A stretch of 64,000 nucleotides of DNA. Source: Pseudotabrizicola sp. (lineage in GTDB: Bacteria; Pseudomonadota; Alphaproteobacteria; Rhodobacterales; Rhodobacteraceae). Positions within the stretch are counted from its first letter, which is position 1. The number at the start of each line of letters is the position of its first letter. Made by a program: the position numbers and the translations under genes. Below the pieces are notes generated by a model, which saw only the letters and a list, made by a program, of their open reading frames with translations, was not told the DNA's origin and ran no database searches. This document shows, piece after piece, positions 9,472-17,906 of this stretch. The stretch covers positions 62,001 to 126,000 of the forward strand of contig NZ_JAUXOV010000077.1 of assembly GCF_030684215.1 (NCBI RefSeq). The letters are read 5' to 3'.

Positions 9472-9960
9472 ATGTCCCATCTTTTGCGCGCCCTTTGTCT
9501 TGCGGCTGTTCTGGCCAGCCCCGTTGCCGCGCAACAGGCCGATATCCGGTTTGGCGGGTTGCAACAGGACACATCCTTGCCGGTAGAGGTCACGTCAGAC
9601 ACGCTGTCGGTAGATCAGGCCAGCGGCGCCGCCGTGTTCACCGGCAATGTGTTGGCCAAGCAAGGGGAGATGCGGCTGGCCGCTGAAACAATCCGGGTGG
9701 AATACACATCGGATGGCGACGGCATTGACCGGCTTATTGCGTCAGGGGGCGTCACCTTGGTCAGCCCGACCGATGCCGCCGAAGCAGCCGAGGCGGTCTA
9801 TACCATCGCCAGCGGCAATGTGGTGATGACCGGCAATGTTCTGCTGACTCAGGGTCGCGCGGCTATTTCGGGTGAAACGCTGACCGTCAATCTGAAGGAC
9901 GGAACGGGCACCATGACAGGCCAGGTCAAGACCATCTTCACACCGGGCGGTGCGCCTTGA
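9472..9960 (+). CDS. lptA: LPS transport periplasmic protein LptA
   Basis: Periplasmic OstA-domain protein forming the oligomeric slide that carries LPS to the outer membrane. The ATG at 9472 gives a clean signal peptide (about 1-21, ending VAAQQA) and a 162-aa product, better than the TTG overlapping the lptC stop. The mature part has the LptA strands PVEVTSDTLSVDQASGAAVF and GNVLAKQGEMRLAAETI. Its stop codon overlaps the TTG start of lptB. Confidence 0.92.
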   Translation: MSHLLRALCLAAVLASPVAAQQADIRFGGLQQDTSLPVEVTSDTLSVDQASGAAVFTGNVLAKQGEMRLAAETIRVEYTSDGDGIDRLIASGGVTLVSPTDAAEAAEAVYTIASGNVVMTGNVLLTQGRAAISGETLTVNLKDGTGTMTGQVKTIFTPGGAP

Positions 9961-10718
9961 ACCCAAGCCCTTCCCTCTCGGTTACCGAAGGCAGCGCAGG
10001 TCTTGTGATCCGCGCCCTGCGCAAAAGCTATAAAAAGCGGCCGGTCATCCGCGATGTGTCCATGCACCTCAACCGGGGCGAAGTCGTCGCTTTGTTGGGA
10101 CCGAACGGGTCGGGCAAAACCACCTGCTTTTACGCAATCGCAGGTCTGGTCACGCCCGAAGGCGGGCAGGTCATCATTGATGGCAAAGATGTGACCGCCC
10201 TGCCGATGTACCGCCGCGCCCGGCTTGGCATCGGCTATCTTCCACAAGAGGTCAGCATTTTCCGCGGCCTTTCCGTCGAAGACAACATCCTTGCCGTGCT
10301 GGAAATCACCGATCTTGACCGGCACAAACAGCGTGAGCGTCTGGAAGAACTGCTGTCGGAATTTTCCATCACACACCTGCGCCGTGCGCCTGCCCTTGCC
10401 CTGTCAGGCGGTGAACGGCGGCGGGTGGAAATCGCGCGCGGTCTGGCCGCCAATCCAAAATATCTGCTGCTGGATGAACCCTTTGCCGGAGTGGACCCGA
10501 TCGCTGTGGGGGAAATCCGCCATCTGGTGCATGATCTGAAATCGCGTGGCATCGGCGTTTTGATTACCGATCACAACGTCCGGGAAACGCTGGAAATTGT
10601 AGACCGCGCCTATATTTTGCACGACGGCCACGTGCTGATGAGCGGCACCACAGATGAAGTCGTACGCGACGAAACCGTACGTCGGGTCTATCTGGGACAG
10701 AACTTCCGCATCTCCTGA
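9957..10718 (+). CDS. lptB: LPS export ATPase LptB
   Basis: ATPase of the LptB2FG transporter that extracts LPS from the inner membrane. The 253-aa protein has Walker A GPNGSGKT, the signature LSGGERRRVEIARGL, Walker B YLLLDEP and the switch histidine in VLITDHNVRET, all LptB-like. The start is TTG at 9957, overlapping the lptA stop codon (TTGA) with GGGCGG upstream. A later GTG near 10006 is possible but would remove residues before the first strand. Confidence 0.96.
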   Translation: MNPSPSLSVTEGSAGLVIRALRKSYKKRPVIRDVSMHLNRGEVVALLGPNGSGKTTCFYAIAGLVTPEGGQVIIDGKDVTALPMYRRARLGIGYLPQEVSIFRGLSVEDNILAVLEITDLDRHKQRERLEELLSEFSITHLRRAPALALSGGERRRVEIARGLAANPKYLLLDEPFAGVDPIAVGEIRHLVHDLKSRGIGVLITDHNVRETLEIVDRAYILHDGHVLMSGTTDEVVRDETVRRVYLGQNFRIS

Positions 10719-10949
10719 TCGCGGTCAGATGACAATTTAACGACGACTCGGTTGACAAGGCAGGCATGCCTGTCGCCAAATACCCGCGATGCGTGCGAAA
10801 ACTCGCCCTGTGCCAAACCTGCCCCGCGGCCGCCTGACGGCGCCGAAACCTTGCAGATGCGCCACAGACCCCCATTTCAAAGATAGAAGACCTTTGGTGC
10901 CGGGCATTCCGTCCGGCAACAGAGCAAGAAGCCGCGCGGAGGAGACATC
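10719..10949. other. lptB-hpf intergenic region lacking rpoN
   Basis: A 231-bp gap where many proteobacteria carry rpoN. I find no sigma-54 remnant in it. It contains a TTGACA (10752-10757) without a well-spaced -10, and the perfect 12-bp palindrome CAGGCATGCCTG beginning near 10761. It probably contains the hpf promoter. The GGAGGAG ribosome site of hpf lies near its right end. Confidence 0.5.
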
Positions 10950-11525
10950 ATGCGCTATCAGATCAGTGGAAAACAGATCGACATCGGAGAGGCCCTGCAA
11001 ACCCATGTAAAATCCGAACTTGGCGAGGTGGTCGAAAAATACGCCCAGCGCCCGACCGAGGCGGTGATCGTCTTTTCCCGTGTAGCACATGAATATGTAT
11101 GCGAAACCGTGATCCATCTTTCCACCGGGCTGACCGCGCAAGCCAAGGGCCATGCCACTGAAATCTATGCGGCTTTCGAGTCGTGCCGCGAAAAGATGGA
11201 CAAGCAGCTGCGCCGCTACAAACGCCGGATCCGCAACCATCATTCTGCCCGCACGTCACCGGTTGAATTCGGCGGGGCATCCTCGTATATCCTCGCCCCA
11301 ACCGAGGACGCCGAAGATGTCGAGCCAGACAGCCTCCAGCCTATCGTCATCGCCGAGATGGAGACGAAGATTCCTTCGATCACCGTTGGCGAAGCCGTGA
11401 TGCAGCTGGAACTTGGCGGGCAACGCATGGTGGTGTTCCGCAACGAAGGGCACGGCGGGGTGAATGTGGTCTATCGCCGAGATGACGGCAACATAGGCTG
11501 GATCGACCCGCGCAACAGCAAGTAA
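10950..11525 (+). CDS. hpf: Ribosome hibernation promoting factor, long form
   Basis: Binds idle 70S ribosomes and promotes dimerisation in stationary phase. The 191-aa length and two domains fit long HPF: an N-terminal RaiA-like beta-alpha-beta domain (1 to about 100) with the basic DKQLRRYKRRIRNH helix, and a C-terminal dimerisation domain (about 130-190, MQLELGGQRMVVFRNEGHGG...YRRDDGNIGWIDP). The start has a strong GGAGGAG ribosome site. It is followed 36 nt later by ptsN, the usual partner. Confidence 0.96.
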   Translation: MRYQISGKQIDIGEALQTHVKSELGEVVEKYAQRPTEAVIVFSRVAHEYVCETVIHLSTGLTAQAKGHATEIYAAFESCREKMDKQLRRYKRRIRNHHSARTSPVEFGGASSYILAPTEDAEDVEPDSLQPIVIAEMETKIPSITVGEAVMQLELGGQRMVVFRNEGHGGVNVVYRRDDGNIGWIDPRNSK

Positions 11526-11561
11526 GGGCAGCCGAAGGGTTGTTCGGGAATACGACCGTCA

Positions 11562-12026
11562 ATGGACCTATCAAAGCTACTTGCGCCCGGCGCCGTTCGC
11601 GTCGTCGGGCAGATCACCAGCAAAAAGCGGCTCTTTCAGGAACTGGGAGAGATGGTTGCTGCCAACTATGGGCTGACAGCAGGCATTGCCGTCGATGGCC
11701 TGCAAGAACGCGAGAGCCTTGGCCCAACAGGTGTGGGCCATGGCATCGCGCTACCGCATGCGCGCTTGCAAGACCTTGACCGGATTGTGGGCGTCTTTAT
11801 CCGGCTGGAAAAGCCGCTGGATTACGACAGCGTTGACCGGCAGCCGGTCGATCTGATCTTCGGGTTGTTCGCCCCCAAGGATTCCGGGGTTGATCACCTC
11901 AAGGCATTGGCTCTGGTCAGCCGCACCATGCGCGATCAGAATGTGGTGGCAAAACTGCGGGCGAACATCGACCCGGCCAAGCTGCATGCCATTCTGACCG
12001 AAGCCCGAACCCCACAAGCGGCCTGA
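11562..12026 (+). CDS. ptsN: PTS IIA-like nitrogen regulatory protein PtsN
   Basis: EIIA-Ntr, the terminal phosphoacceptor of the regulatory phosphotransfer chain that tunes K+ and nitrogen/carbon responses. The 154-aa protein has the EIIA fold with the phosphorylatable histidine H66 in GHGIALPHAR. The C-terminal DHLKALALVSRTMRD helix is typical. Neither EI-Ntr nor NPr is in the window. The next gene starts 8 nt downstream, so ptsN may lead into the polyol module. Confidence 0.95.
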   Translation: MDLSKLLAPGAVRVVGQITSKKRLFQELGEMVAANYGLTAGIAVDGLQERESLGPTGVGHGIALPHARLQDLDRIVGVFIRLEKPLDYDSVDRQPVDLIFGLFAPKDSGVDHLKALALVSRTMRDQNVVAKLRANIDPAKLHAILTEARTPQAA

Positions 12027-12033
12027 CGACGGC

Positions 12034-12705
12034 ATGGGCCGCAGTCTGGTCATCTTTGACTGCGATGGCGTGCTGATCGACAGCGAAATCATCAGCGCCC
12101 GCATGCTGATTGAAGCCCTGGCGACGCGCGGGGTGATCATTGATCTGCCCTATGTCGCCCGCCATTTCCTTGGCCGCAGCTATCCTGTGGTCATGCAACA
12201 GATCCGGAACGAGTTTGGTCTGGACCTGCCGGCCAGTTTTGAAGACGACTACCGCGACCGCCTGCTTGAAGGCTTTCGTGCGGGGCTGCAAATCATGCCC
12301 CATGTCGATGAGGTGATCGCGCAGCTTGCCATACCGTGCTGTGTCGCAACATCTTCCAGCCCCCGGCGCGTTGAATTTTCGTTGCGGTTGGTGGGGCTTT
12401 GGGATCGTCTGGGTGACAGGGTTTTTACCGCCAGTCAGGTTGCGCATGGCAAGCCCGCACCAGATTTGTTCCTTTTTGCAGCCCAGCAGATGGGGTTTGC
12501 GCCAAAGGACTGTCTGGTGATCGAAGACAGCCTGACCGGCGTGGCTGCGGCGCACGCAGCGGGCATGGAGGTGTGGCGCTTCACCGGCGGCAGCCATATG
12601 GCCGGGCTTGATCTGATAGAACCCGCCCCGGCCCGCGCTGATTTGCGCTTTGCGTCTTTCGCGGAATTCTTCCAGATTGCGCCGGACGCAAAGAGGCAGC
12701 CATGA
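12034..12705 (+). CDS. HAD-IA family phosphatase of the polyol locus
   Basis: A 223-aa haloacid dehalogenase-like hydrolase. The nucleophile motif FDCDGVLIDSE supplies D9 and D11, ATSSSPRR is motif II, the lysine in HGKPAPD is motif III, and VIEDSLTGVAAA is motif IV. The cap is alpha-helical (type C1), as in phosphoglycolate and sugar-phosphate phosphatases. It overlaps the SorC regulator by ATGA and heads the polyol genes, so a sugar or polyol phosphate is the likely substrate. Which one cannot be read from sequence. Confidence 0.85.
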   Translation: MGRSLVIFDCDGVLIDSEIISARMLIEALATRGVIIDLPYVARHFLGRSYPVVMQQIRNEFGLDLPASFEDDYRDRLLEGFRAGLQIMPHVDEVIAQLAIPCCVATSSSPRRVEFSLRLVGLWDRLGDRVFTASQVAHGKPAPDLFLFAAQQMGFAPKDCLVIEDSLTGVAAAHAAGMEVWRFTGGSHMAGLDLIEPAPARADLRFASFAEFFQIAPDAKRQP

Positions 12706-13655
12706 GCCGGATCGAACACACCGACCCAACGCCACAAGATGACGCCGCCCGCGCAGGCTGGTTGTATTATGTGGGCGGGATGACGCAAGATCAGATCGCC
12801 GCCGAGCTGGGTGTCAGCCGTCAGCGCGCGCAACGGCTGGTCGCCAAGGCGATGGCGGACGGGCTTATTCATGTGCGCCTGAATCACCGGATCGGCACAT
12901 GCCTTGATCTGGAATCAGCGCTGAGTGACCGGTTTGGTCTGGGCCGGTGTCGGGTGTCACCATCACTGGGCAGTGCTGATCCGGTTCTGTCCATCGCCCC
13001 CGCCGCCGCCGCCGAATTAGAGCGCGTGTTGCGCATGCCAGACCCGCTCACCATTGCGCTTGGCACGGGTCGGGCGCTGCGCGGGATGGTCGATGCCATC
13101 GTCCGGGTCGATGCAGCGCATCATCGTCTGGTGTCGCTGATCGGCAATATCGCACCGGATGGGTCGGCCAGCTTTTTTGACGTGATCATGCGGGTGTCAG
13201 ACAAGGTGCGCGCGCCACACTATCCCATGCTGGTTCCCGTGATTTCACCGACCGGCGCAGAGCGTGACGCCTTTCGCAGCCTTGGTCCGGTCAAACGGGT
13301 TGTTGATCTGGCGCGGGCTGCCGATGTTGTGTTTGTCGGCGTCGGGCAAATGTCAGACGATGCGCCCCTTCTGGCCGATGGTTTTGTCACCCGCGCCGAA
13401 CTGGATCAGATGCGCGCAGCCGGTGCGGCGGGCGAAGTGGCGGGTTGGGTCTTTGATTCGGACGGTCAATATCTGGATGTCGGCACCAATACCCGGACAG
13501 GCGGCGTGCGGGTTGAGCCAAATCTTGATCGCCCCGCGATTGGCATTGCTGCGGGCGCATCCAAAGTTCCAGCGGTTTTGGGTGCGTTGAAATCTCGTAT
13601 TATCAATGGTCTGATCACCGACGAGCCAACCGCGCGGGCTATTCTGGCAACCTGA
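12702..13655 (+). CDS. SorC-family sugar-binding transcriptional regulator
   Basis: A 317-aa regulator with an N-terminal helix-turn-helix (about 20-62, GGMTQDQIAAELGVSRQRAQR). A SorC effector domain follows with IALGTGRALRGMVDAI and the C-terminal GIAAGASKVPAVLGALKS segment that binds phosphorylated or free sugars. It starts inside the stop of the HAD gene (ATGA) and ends 105 bp before the transporter genes, whose promoter region carries a matching inverted repeat. It is likely the local regulator of the smo operon; repressor versus activator is not decidable here. Confidence 0.9.
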   Translation: MSRIEHTDPTPQDDAARAGWLYYVGGMTQDQIAAELGVSRQRAQRLVAKAMADGLIHVRLNHRIGTCLDLESALSDRFGLGRCRVSPSLGSADPVLSIAPAAAAELERVLRMPDPLTIALGTGRALRGMVDAIVRVDAAHHRLVSLIGNIAPDGSASFFDVIMRVSDKVRAPHYPMLVPVISPTGAERDAFRSLGPVKRVVDLARAADVVFVGVGQMSDDAPLLADGFVTRAELDQMRAAGAAGEVAGWVFDSDGQYLDVGTNTRTGGVRVEPNLDRPAIGIAAGASKVPAVLGALKSRIINGLITDEPTARAILAT

Positions 13656-13685
13656 GACCTTTGCACCTGCGGCGGATGAGGGGGC

Positions 13686-13714
13686 TTGACGACTTGGGTC
13701 CACTTATGAGTAAT
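13686..13714 (+). promoter_or_regulatory. Candidate promoter of the smoEFGK-mtlK operon
   Basis: TTGACG at 13686-13691 and AGTAAT at 13709-13714 with 17-bp spacing, about 45 bp before the smoE ATG. The -10 lies inside the left arm of the candidate operator. Confidence 0.5.
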
Positions 13715-13740
13715 TGCCCACCAAGCGATGATTTGCTCAT
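13706..13740. promoter_or_regulatory. Candidate SorC-type operator before smoE
   Basis: Inverted repeat ATGAGTAATT (13706-13715) and ATTTGCTCAT (13731-13740), 8 of 10 positions complementary. Arm centres are 25 bp apart, on the same face two turns apart. It overlaps the -10 region, which would suit repression. Confidence 0.5.
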
Positions 13741-13760
13741 TCGCTCTTAGGGAGGATACC

Positions 13761-15074
13761 ATGACACTAACGCTTCGCGCGCTGCTTGGCGCGACGGTTT
13801 CGCTTACCCTGGCGGGTGCCACCATGGCCGAAACCACCATCACCGTAGCCACCGTGAACAACGGCGACATGATCCGGATGCAGGGCCTGATGGACGATTT
13901 TTACGCCAAGAACCCCGACATCAAGGTGGAGTGGGTGACGCTGGAAGAAAACGTTCTGCGCCAGCGCGTCACCACTGACATTGCTACCAAGGGTGGCCAG
14001 TTCGACGTGCTGACCATCGGCACCTACGAGGTTCCGATCTGGGGCAAGCAAGGCTGGCTGGTGTCGCTGAACGACCTGCCCGCCGAATATGACGTGGACG
14101 ACCTGCTGCCCGCCATCCGTGGCGGCTTGACTGTGGATGGCGAGCTTTTTGCAGCGCCCTTCTATGGCGAATCCTCAATGGTCATGTACCGCAAGGATCT
14201 GATGGAAGCCGCTGGCCTGACCATGCCCGACGCACCGACCTGGGACGAGATCAAAACCGCCGCCGCCGCAATGACCGACAAATCGGCCGAGCAATACGGC
14301 ATCTGTCTGCGCGGCAAGGCCGGCTGGGGCGAGAACATGGCCTTCCTCACCGCCATGTCGAACAGCTACGGCGCGCGCTGGTTTGACGAAAACTGGAAGC
14401 CCCAGTTCGACAGCGAAGCATGGAAAGCCACGCTCACCGACTATCTGGCGCTGATGAATGATTACGGCCCTCCGGGTGCGGCGAACAACGGGTTCAACGA
14501 AAACCTGTCCCTGTTCCAGCAAGGCAAATGCGGCATGTGGATCGACGCGACCGTCGCCGCATCCTTCGTGACCAACCCGACCGATTCCAGCGTTGCTGAT
14601 AAGGTCGGCTTTGCCCTTGCGCCCGATACTGGCAAAGGCAAGCGTGGCAACTGGCTTTGGGCATGGTCACTGGGCATTCCGGCTGGCACCCAAAAGGTTG
14701 ACGCGGCCAAGGCATTCGTCGCGTGGGCCACGTCGAAAGAGTATCTCGAAGTTGTTGCTGCCAAAGAAGGCTGGGCGAACGTCCCTCCGGGCACCCGCGC
14801 ATCGCTTTATGCAAACCCTGAATACCAGAAGGTGCCCTTCGCACAGATGACTCTGGACAGCATCAACTCGGCCAATCCGAACGAGCCGACGGTTGATCCG
14901 GTGCCTTATGTCGGCGTGCAGTTTGTGGCGATCCCTGAATTCCAGGGCCTCGGCACCGCTGTAGGCCAGCAGTTCAGCGCAGCCCTTGCCGGCACGATGA
15001 CAGCCGAAGCCGCCCTTGCCGCCGCACAGACCCTTGTGACGACGGAAATGACACGGTCCGGCTACATCAAGTAA
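13761..15074 (+). CDS. smoE: Polyol ABC transporter substrate-binding protein
   Basis: Periplasmic binding protein (437 aa) for sorbitol/mannitol-type polyols, resembling Rhodobacter SmoE. The ATG at 13761 follows GGGAGGA and gives a 22-residue signal peptide ending in TMA before ETTITVATVNN. The bilobal cluster-1 fold is indicated by DVLTIGTYEVP, APFYGESSMVMYRKDLM and GKCGMWIDATV. It is the first gene of the transport operon and is separated from the permease gene by two hairpins that may raise its relative expression. Substrate is inferred from the downstream mannitol dehydrogenase. Confidence 0.92.
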   Translation: MTLTLRALLGATVSLTLAGATMAETTITVATVNNGDMIRMQGLMDDFYAKNPDIKVEWVTLEENVLRQRVTTDIATKGGQFDVLTIGTYEVPIWGKQGWLVSLNDLPAEYDVDDLLPAIRGGLTVDGELFAAPFYGESSMVMYRKDLMEAAGLTMPDAPTWDEIKTAAAAMTDKSAEQYGICLRGKAGWGENMAFLTAMSNSYGARWFDENWKPQFDSEAWKATLTDYLALMNDYGPPGAANNGFNENLSLFQQGKCGMWIDATVAASFVTNPTDSSVADKVGFALAPDTGKGKRGNWLWAWSLGIPAGTQKVDAAKAFVAWATSKEYLEVVAAKEGWANVPPGTRASLYANPEYQKVPFAQMTLDSINSANPNEPTVDPVPYVGVQFVAIPEFQGLGTAVGQQFSAALAGTMTAEAALAAAQTLVTTEMTRSGYIK

Positions 15075-15086
15075 ACGGTCCTCCCC

Positions 15087-15116
15087 GTGGTGCCGGGCTC
15101 CTCCGCCCGGCACCAC
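15087..15116 (+). repeat. Strong intercistronic hairpin between smoE and smoF
   Basis: A perfect 12-bp stem, GTGGTGCCGGGC (15087-15098) with GCCCGGCACCAC (15105-15116), loop TCCTCC. No U-tract follows, so it looks like an mRNA-stabilising or partial-termination element rather than a full terminator. Confidence 0.75.
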
Positions 15117-15131
15117 ATCTCTGCGCCTGTA

Positions 15132-15157
15132 GGTGTCGGGACTGCAAGCCCGGCACC
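15132..15157 (+). repeat. Second intercistronic hairpin, sequence-related to the first
   Basis: GGTGTCGGG (15132-15140) pairs with CCCGGCACC (15149-15157) with one G-U pair across an 8-nt loop. The CCCGGCACC arm repeats the 3' arm of the preceding hairpin, so the two can also pair alternatively. Confidence 0.6.
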
Positions 15158-15195
15158 GCACCCCCCTTCCCACCTTCCCGACAAGGACCAAGCCG

Positions 15196-16068
15196 ATGGC
15201 AACCGCCCATTCCCGGACTGCTGCGCGCCTGATGCTGTCACCCGCCGTCATCCTGCTGCTTTTGTGGATGATCGTGCCGCTGGGTATGACGCTGTATTTC
15301 AGTTTCCTGCGTTACAACCTGTTGATGCCGGGGATGGAGACATTCGTCGGGTTTGAGAACTACTACTACTTTGTGAACCAGCCCGCCTTCTGGTCGGCTC
15401 TGTCCAACACGCTGATCCTTGTGTTGGGCGTTTTGTGCATCACGGTGGTAGGCGGCATTCTGCTGGCGCTGCTGCTGGATCAGCCATTCTGGGGTCAGGG
15501 CATTGTGCGGGTGCTGGTGATTGCGCCGTTCTTTGTGATGCCCACTGTGTCCGCGCTGGTGTGGAAAAACATGTTCATGAACCCCGTGAATGGCATGTTC
15601 GCCCACATGGCCAAATCACTAGGCCTGCAACCGTTTGATTTCCTGTCCCATGCGCCGCTTGCCTCGATCATCCTGATTGTTGCGTGGCAATGGCTGCCCT
15701 TTGCCACTCTGATCCTGCTGACCGCATTGCAAAGCCTTGACCGAGAGCAGCAAGAGGCCGCCGAAATGGATGGCGCAGGCTGGTTGCCGCGGTTTGTCTA
15801 CCTGACCGTGCCGCATCTGACCCGGTCGATTACGGTCGTCATCCTGATCCAGACCATCTTCCTGCTGTCGGTCTTTGCCGAGATTCTTGTGACCACCAAC
15901 GGAGGTCCCGGCACAGCGTCGACCAACCTCACCTACCTCGTCTATGCGCAATCACTGCTGAATTACGATGTGGGCGGCGGATCGGCTGGCGGCATTATCG
16001 CAGTCATTCTGGCCAATATCGTTGCGATCTTCCTGATGCGGATGATCGGCAAGAATCTGGAGGCATAA
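15196..16068 (+). CDS. smoF: Polyol ABC transporter permease, SmoF-like
   Basis: First inner-membrane permease of the polyol importer, 290 aa, MalF-type with about six helices. The ATG at 15196 is preceded by AAGGA. Upstream in-frame sequence from 15133 lies in the hairpin region and is not convincing protein. The EAA loop reads EAAEMDGAGWLPRFVYLTVP near residues 190-209 and docks on the SmoK ATPase. The smoG start is 1 nt after its stop codon. Confidence 0.94.
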   Translation: MATAHSRTAARLMLSPAVILLLLWMIVPLGMTLYFSFLRYNLLMPGMETFVGFENYYYFVNQPAFWSALSNTLILVLGVLCITVVGGILLALLLDQPFWGQGIVRVLVIAPFFVMPTVSALVWKNMFMNPVNGMFAHMAKSLGLQPFDFLSHAPLASIILIVAWQWLPFATLILLTALQSLDREQQEAAEMDGAGWLPRFVYLTVPHLTRSITVVILIQTIFLLSVFAEILVTTNGGPGTASTNLTYLVYAQSLLNYDVGGGSAGGIIAVILANIVAIFLMRMIGKNLEA

Positions 16069-16069
16069 G

Positions 16070-16900
16070 ATGGCCCGCAAAGCCTCAAACACCCGCAAAG
16101 CGGTTGTCACCATAGCTGCCTGGAGTATCGGTTTCCTGATCTTCTTTCCGATCCTGTGGATCATCATTCTGGGCTTCAAATCCGAAGGCGACGCGATCAA
16201 GACTCCGCTGCAAGTGCTGTTCAGCTCATGGACTTTGGACAGCTATTATGACGTGCAGGCCCGGTCGAACTATGCGCGGCACTTCTGGAACTCGGTGATC
16301 CTGTCAGTCGGGTCTACGGTTCTTGCGCTGGCCATCGCCATTCCGGCGGCGTGGTCGATGGCCTTTGTGCCCGGCAAGCGCACCAAAGACCTGCTGATGT
16401 GGATGCTGTCCACCAAGATGATGCCCGCCGTGGGCGTGCTGGTGCCGATGTATCTCTTGTTCCGCGACTTTGGCCTGCTCGACAGCCGTATCGGGCTGGT
16501 GGGCGTGTTGACCCTGATCAACCTGCCGATCGTGGTCTGGATGCTCTATACCTACTTCAAGGAAATCCCCGGCGAGATTCTGGAAGCAGCGCGCATGGAC
16601 GGCGCAAGCCTGAAATCCGAAATCCTCTATGTGCTGACACCTATGGCAGTGCCGGGCATCGCGTCAACCATGCTGCTGAACATCATCCTCGCGTGGAATG
16701 AAGCGTTCTGGACCCTGCAACTGACCACGTCACAAGCCGCCCCGCTTACCCAGTTCATCGCCAGTTATTCATCACCAGAAGGGCTGTTTTACGCAAAACT
16801 TTCGGCGGCCAGCACCATGGCCATCGCACCGATCCTGATCCTTGGCTGGTTCAGTCAAAAGCAACTCGTCCGCGGCCTGACCTTTGGCGCGGTTAAGTGA
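16070..16900 (+). CDS. smoG: Polyol ABC transporter permease, SmoG-like
   Basis: Second permease of the importer, 276 aa, MalG-type. A hydrophobic N-terminal helix ([20 protein letters not shown]) precedes four more membrane segments. The EAA loop [20 protein letters not shown] contacts SmoK. It starts one base after smoF ends and is followed by smoK 7 nt later, consistent with one polycistronic message. Confidence 0.94.
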   Translation: MARKASNTRKAVVTIAAWSIGFLIFFPILWIIILGFKSEGDAIKTPLQVLFSSWTLDSYYDVQARSNYARHFWNSVILSVGSTVLALAIAIPAAWSMAFVPGKRTKDLLMWMLSTKMMPAVGVLVPMYLLFRDFGLLDSRIGLVGVLTLINLPIVVWMLYTYFKEIPGEILEAARMDGASLKSEILYVLTPMAVPGIASTMLLNIILAWNEAFWTLQLTTSQAAPLTQFIASYSSPEGLFYAKLSAASTMAIAPILILGWFSQKQLVRGLTFGAVK

Positions 16901-16907
16901 GGACCAC

Positions 16908-17906
16908 ATGGGCAAGATAACACTCAATCAAGTGCGCAAATCCTTTGGCGAAGTGGATGTCATCCCCGGCATTGACCTGACCATCAATGAGGGTGAGTTC
17001 GTGGTCTTTGTGGGGCCATCAGGCTGCGGAAAATCGACCCTGTTGCGGCTGATTGCCGGGCTGGAGGATACATCGGGCGGGATCATTCAGATTGACGGGA
17101 TGGACGCCACAGATCTGCCACCAGCCAAGCGGCGGCTGGCGATGGTGTTCCAGTCCTACGCTTTGTATCCGCATATGTCAGTGCGCAAGAACATCGCATT
17201 CCCGCTGAAAATGGCAGGCATGGACGCCGCCGAACAGGACAAGCGGGTGAACCATGCCGCCAAGATCCTGAACCTTGGCGCCTATCTTGATCGCCGCCCC
17301 GGCCAGTTGTCGGGCGGCCAGCGGCAACGGGTTGCCATTGGCCGCGCCATCGTGCGCGAACCGGCAGCCTTTCTGTTTGACGAACCGCTGTCCAACCTTG
17401 ATGCCGCCCTGCGCGTGTCGATGCGGCAGGAAATCAGCGAACTGCACCAGACCCTCAAAACCACGATGATCTATGTGACCCATGATCAGGTCGAGGCGAT
17501 GACGATGGCTGACAAGATCGTGGTGCTGAATGCCGGGCGCATCGAACAGGTCGGCAGCCCGATGGACCTGTATCGCAGCCCCGCCAACCTGTTTGTGGCA
17601 GGCTTCATCGGCAGCCCCAAGATGAACCTGATCGACGGGGCAGAGGCCGCAAAGCACGACGCCACCACCATCGGCATCCGGCCCGAACACATTACCATCG
17701 GCGGCGATGGCCCGTGGGAAGGTGTGGTCGGCCTGTCAGAACATCTTGGCTCCGACACATTCCTCAAGGTAAACGCAGGTGCCCTTGGCACGCTGACCGT
17801 GCGCGCCAGCGGCGAGGTGATGATGCACCACGGCGACACCATTCGCATGGCACCGCAGCCCGGTAAGATCCTGCGGTTTGGCGCAGATGGAAATGCCCTG
17901 GCATGA
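16908..17906 (+). CDS. smoK: Polyol ABC transporter ATP-binding protein
   Basis: MalK/UgpC-type ATPase (332 aa) energising SmoFG. Walker [11 protein letters not shown]-loop [13 protein letters not shown], signature [15 protein letters not shown], Walker [12 protein letters not shown] and H-loop VTHDQVEAM are intact. The C-terminal part (about 235-332, [18 protein letters not shown]) is a TOBE domain. The ATG at 16908 follows GAGGA. Its last bases overlap the mannitol dehydrogenase start (ATGA). Confidence 0.95.
   Translation: MGKITLNQVRKSFGEVDVIPGIDLTINEGEFVVFVGPSGCGKSTLLRLIAGLEDTSGGIIQIDGMDATDLPPAKRRLAMVFQSYALYPHMSVRKNIAFPLKMAGMDAAEQDKRVNHAAKILNLGAYLDRRPGQLSGGQRQRVAIGRAIVREPAAFLFDEPLSNLDAALRVSMRQEISELHQTLKTTMIYVTHDQVEAMTMADKIVVLNAGRIEQVGSPMDLYRSPANLFVAGFIGSPKMNLIDGAEAAKHDATTIGIRPEHITIGGDGPWEGVVGLSEHLGSDTFLKVNAGALGTLTVRASGEVMMHHGDTIRMAPQPGKILRFGADGNALA

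Noticed and set aside
10752-10784. TTGACA as a complete hpf promoter
   Set aside because: No acceptable -10 at 16-18 bp; the nearest A/T-rich hexamer is 20 bp away.
15087-15157. Hairpins between smoE and smoF as a CRISPR remnant or terminator
   Set aside because: Only two related stems, no spacers or regular repeats, and no U-tract; smoF is needed downstream.
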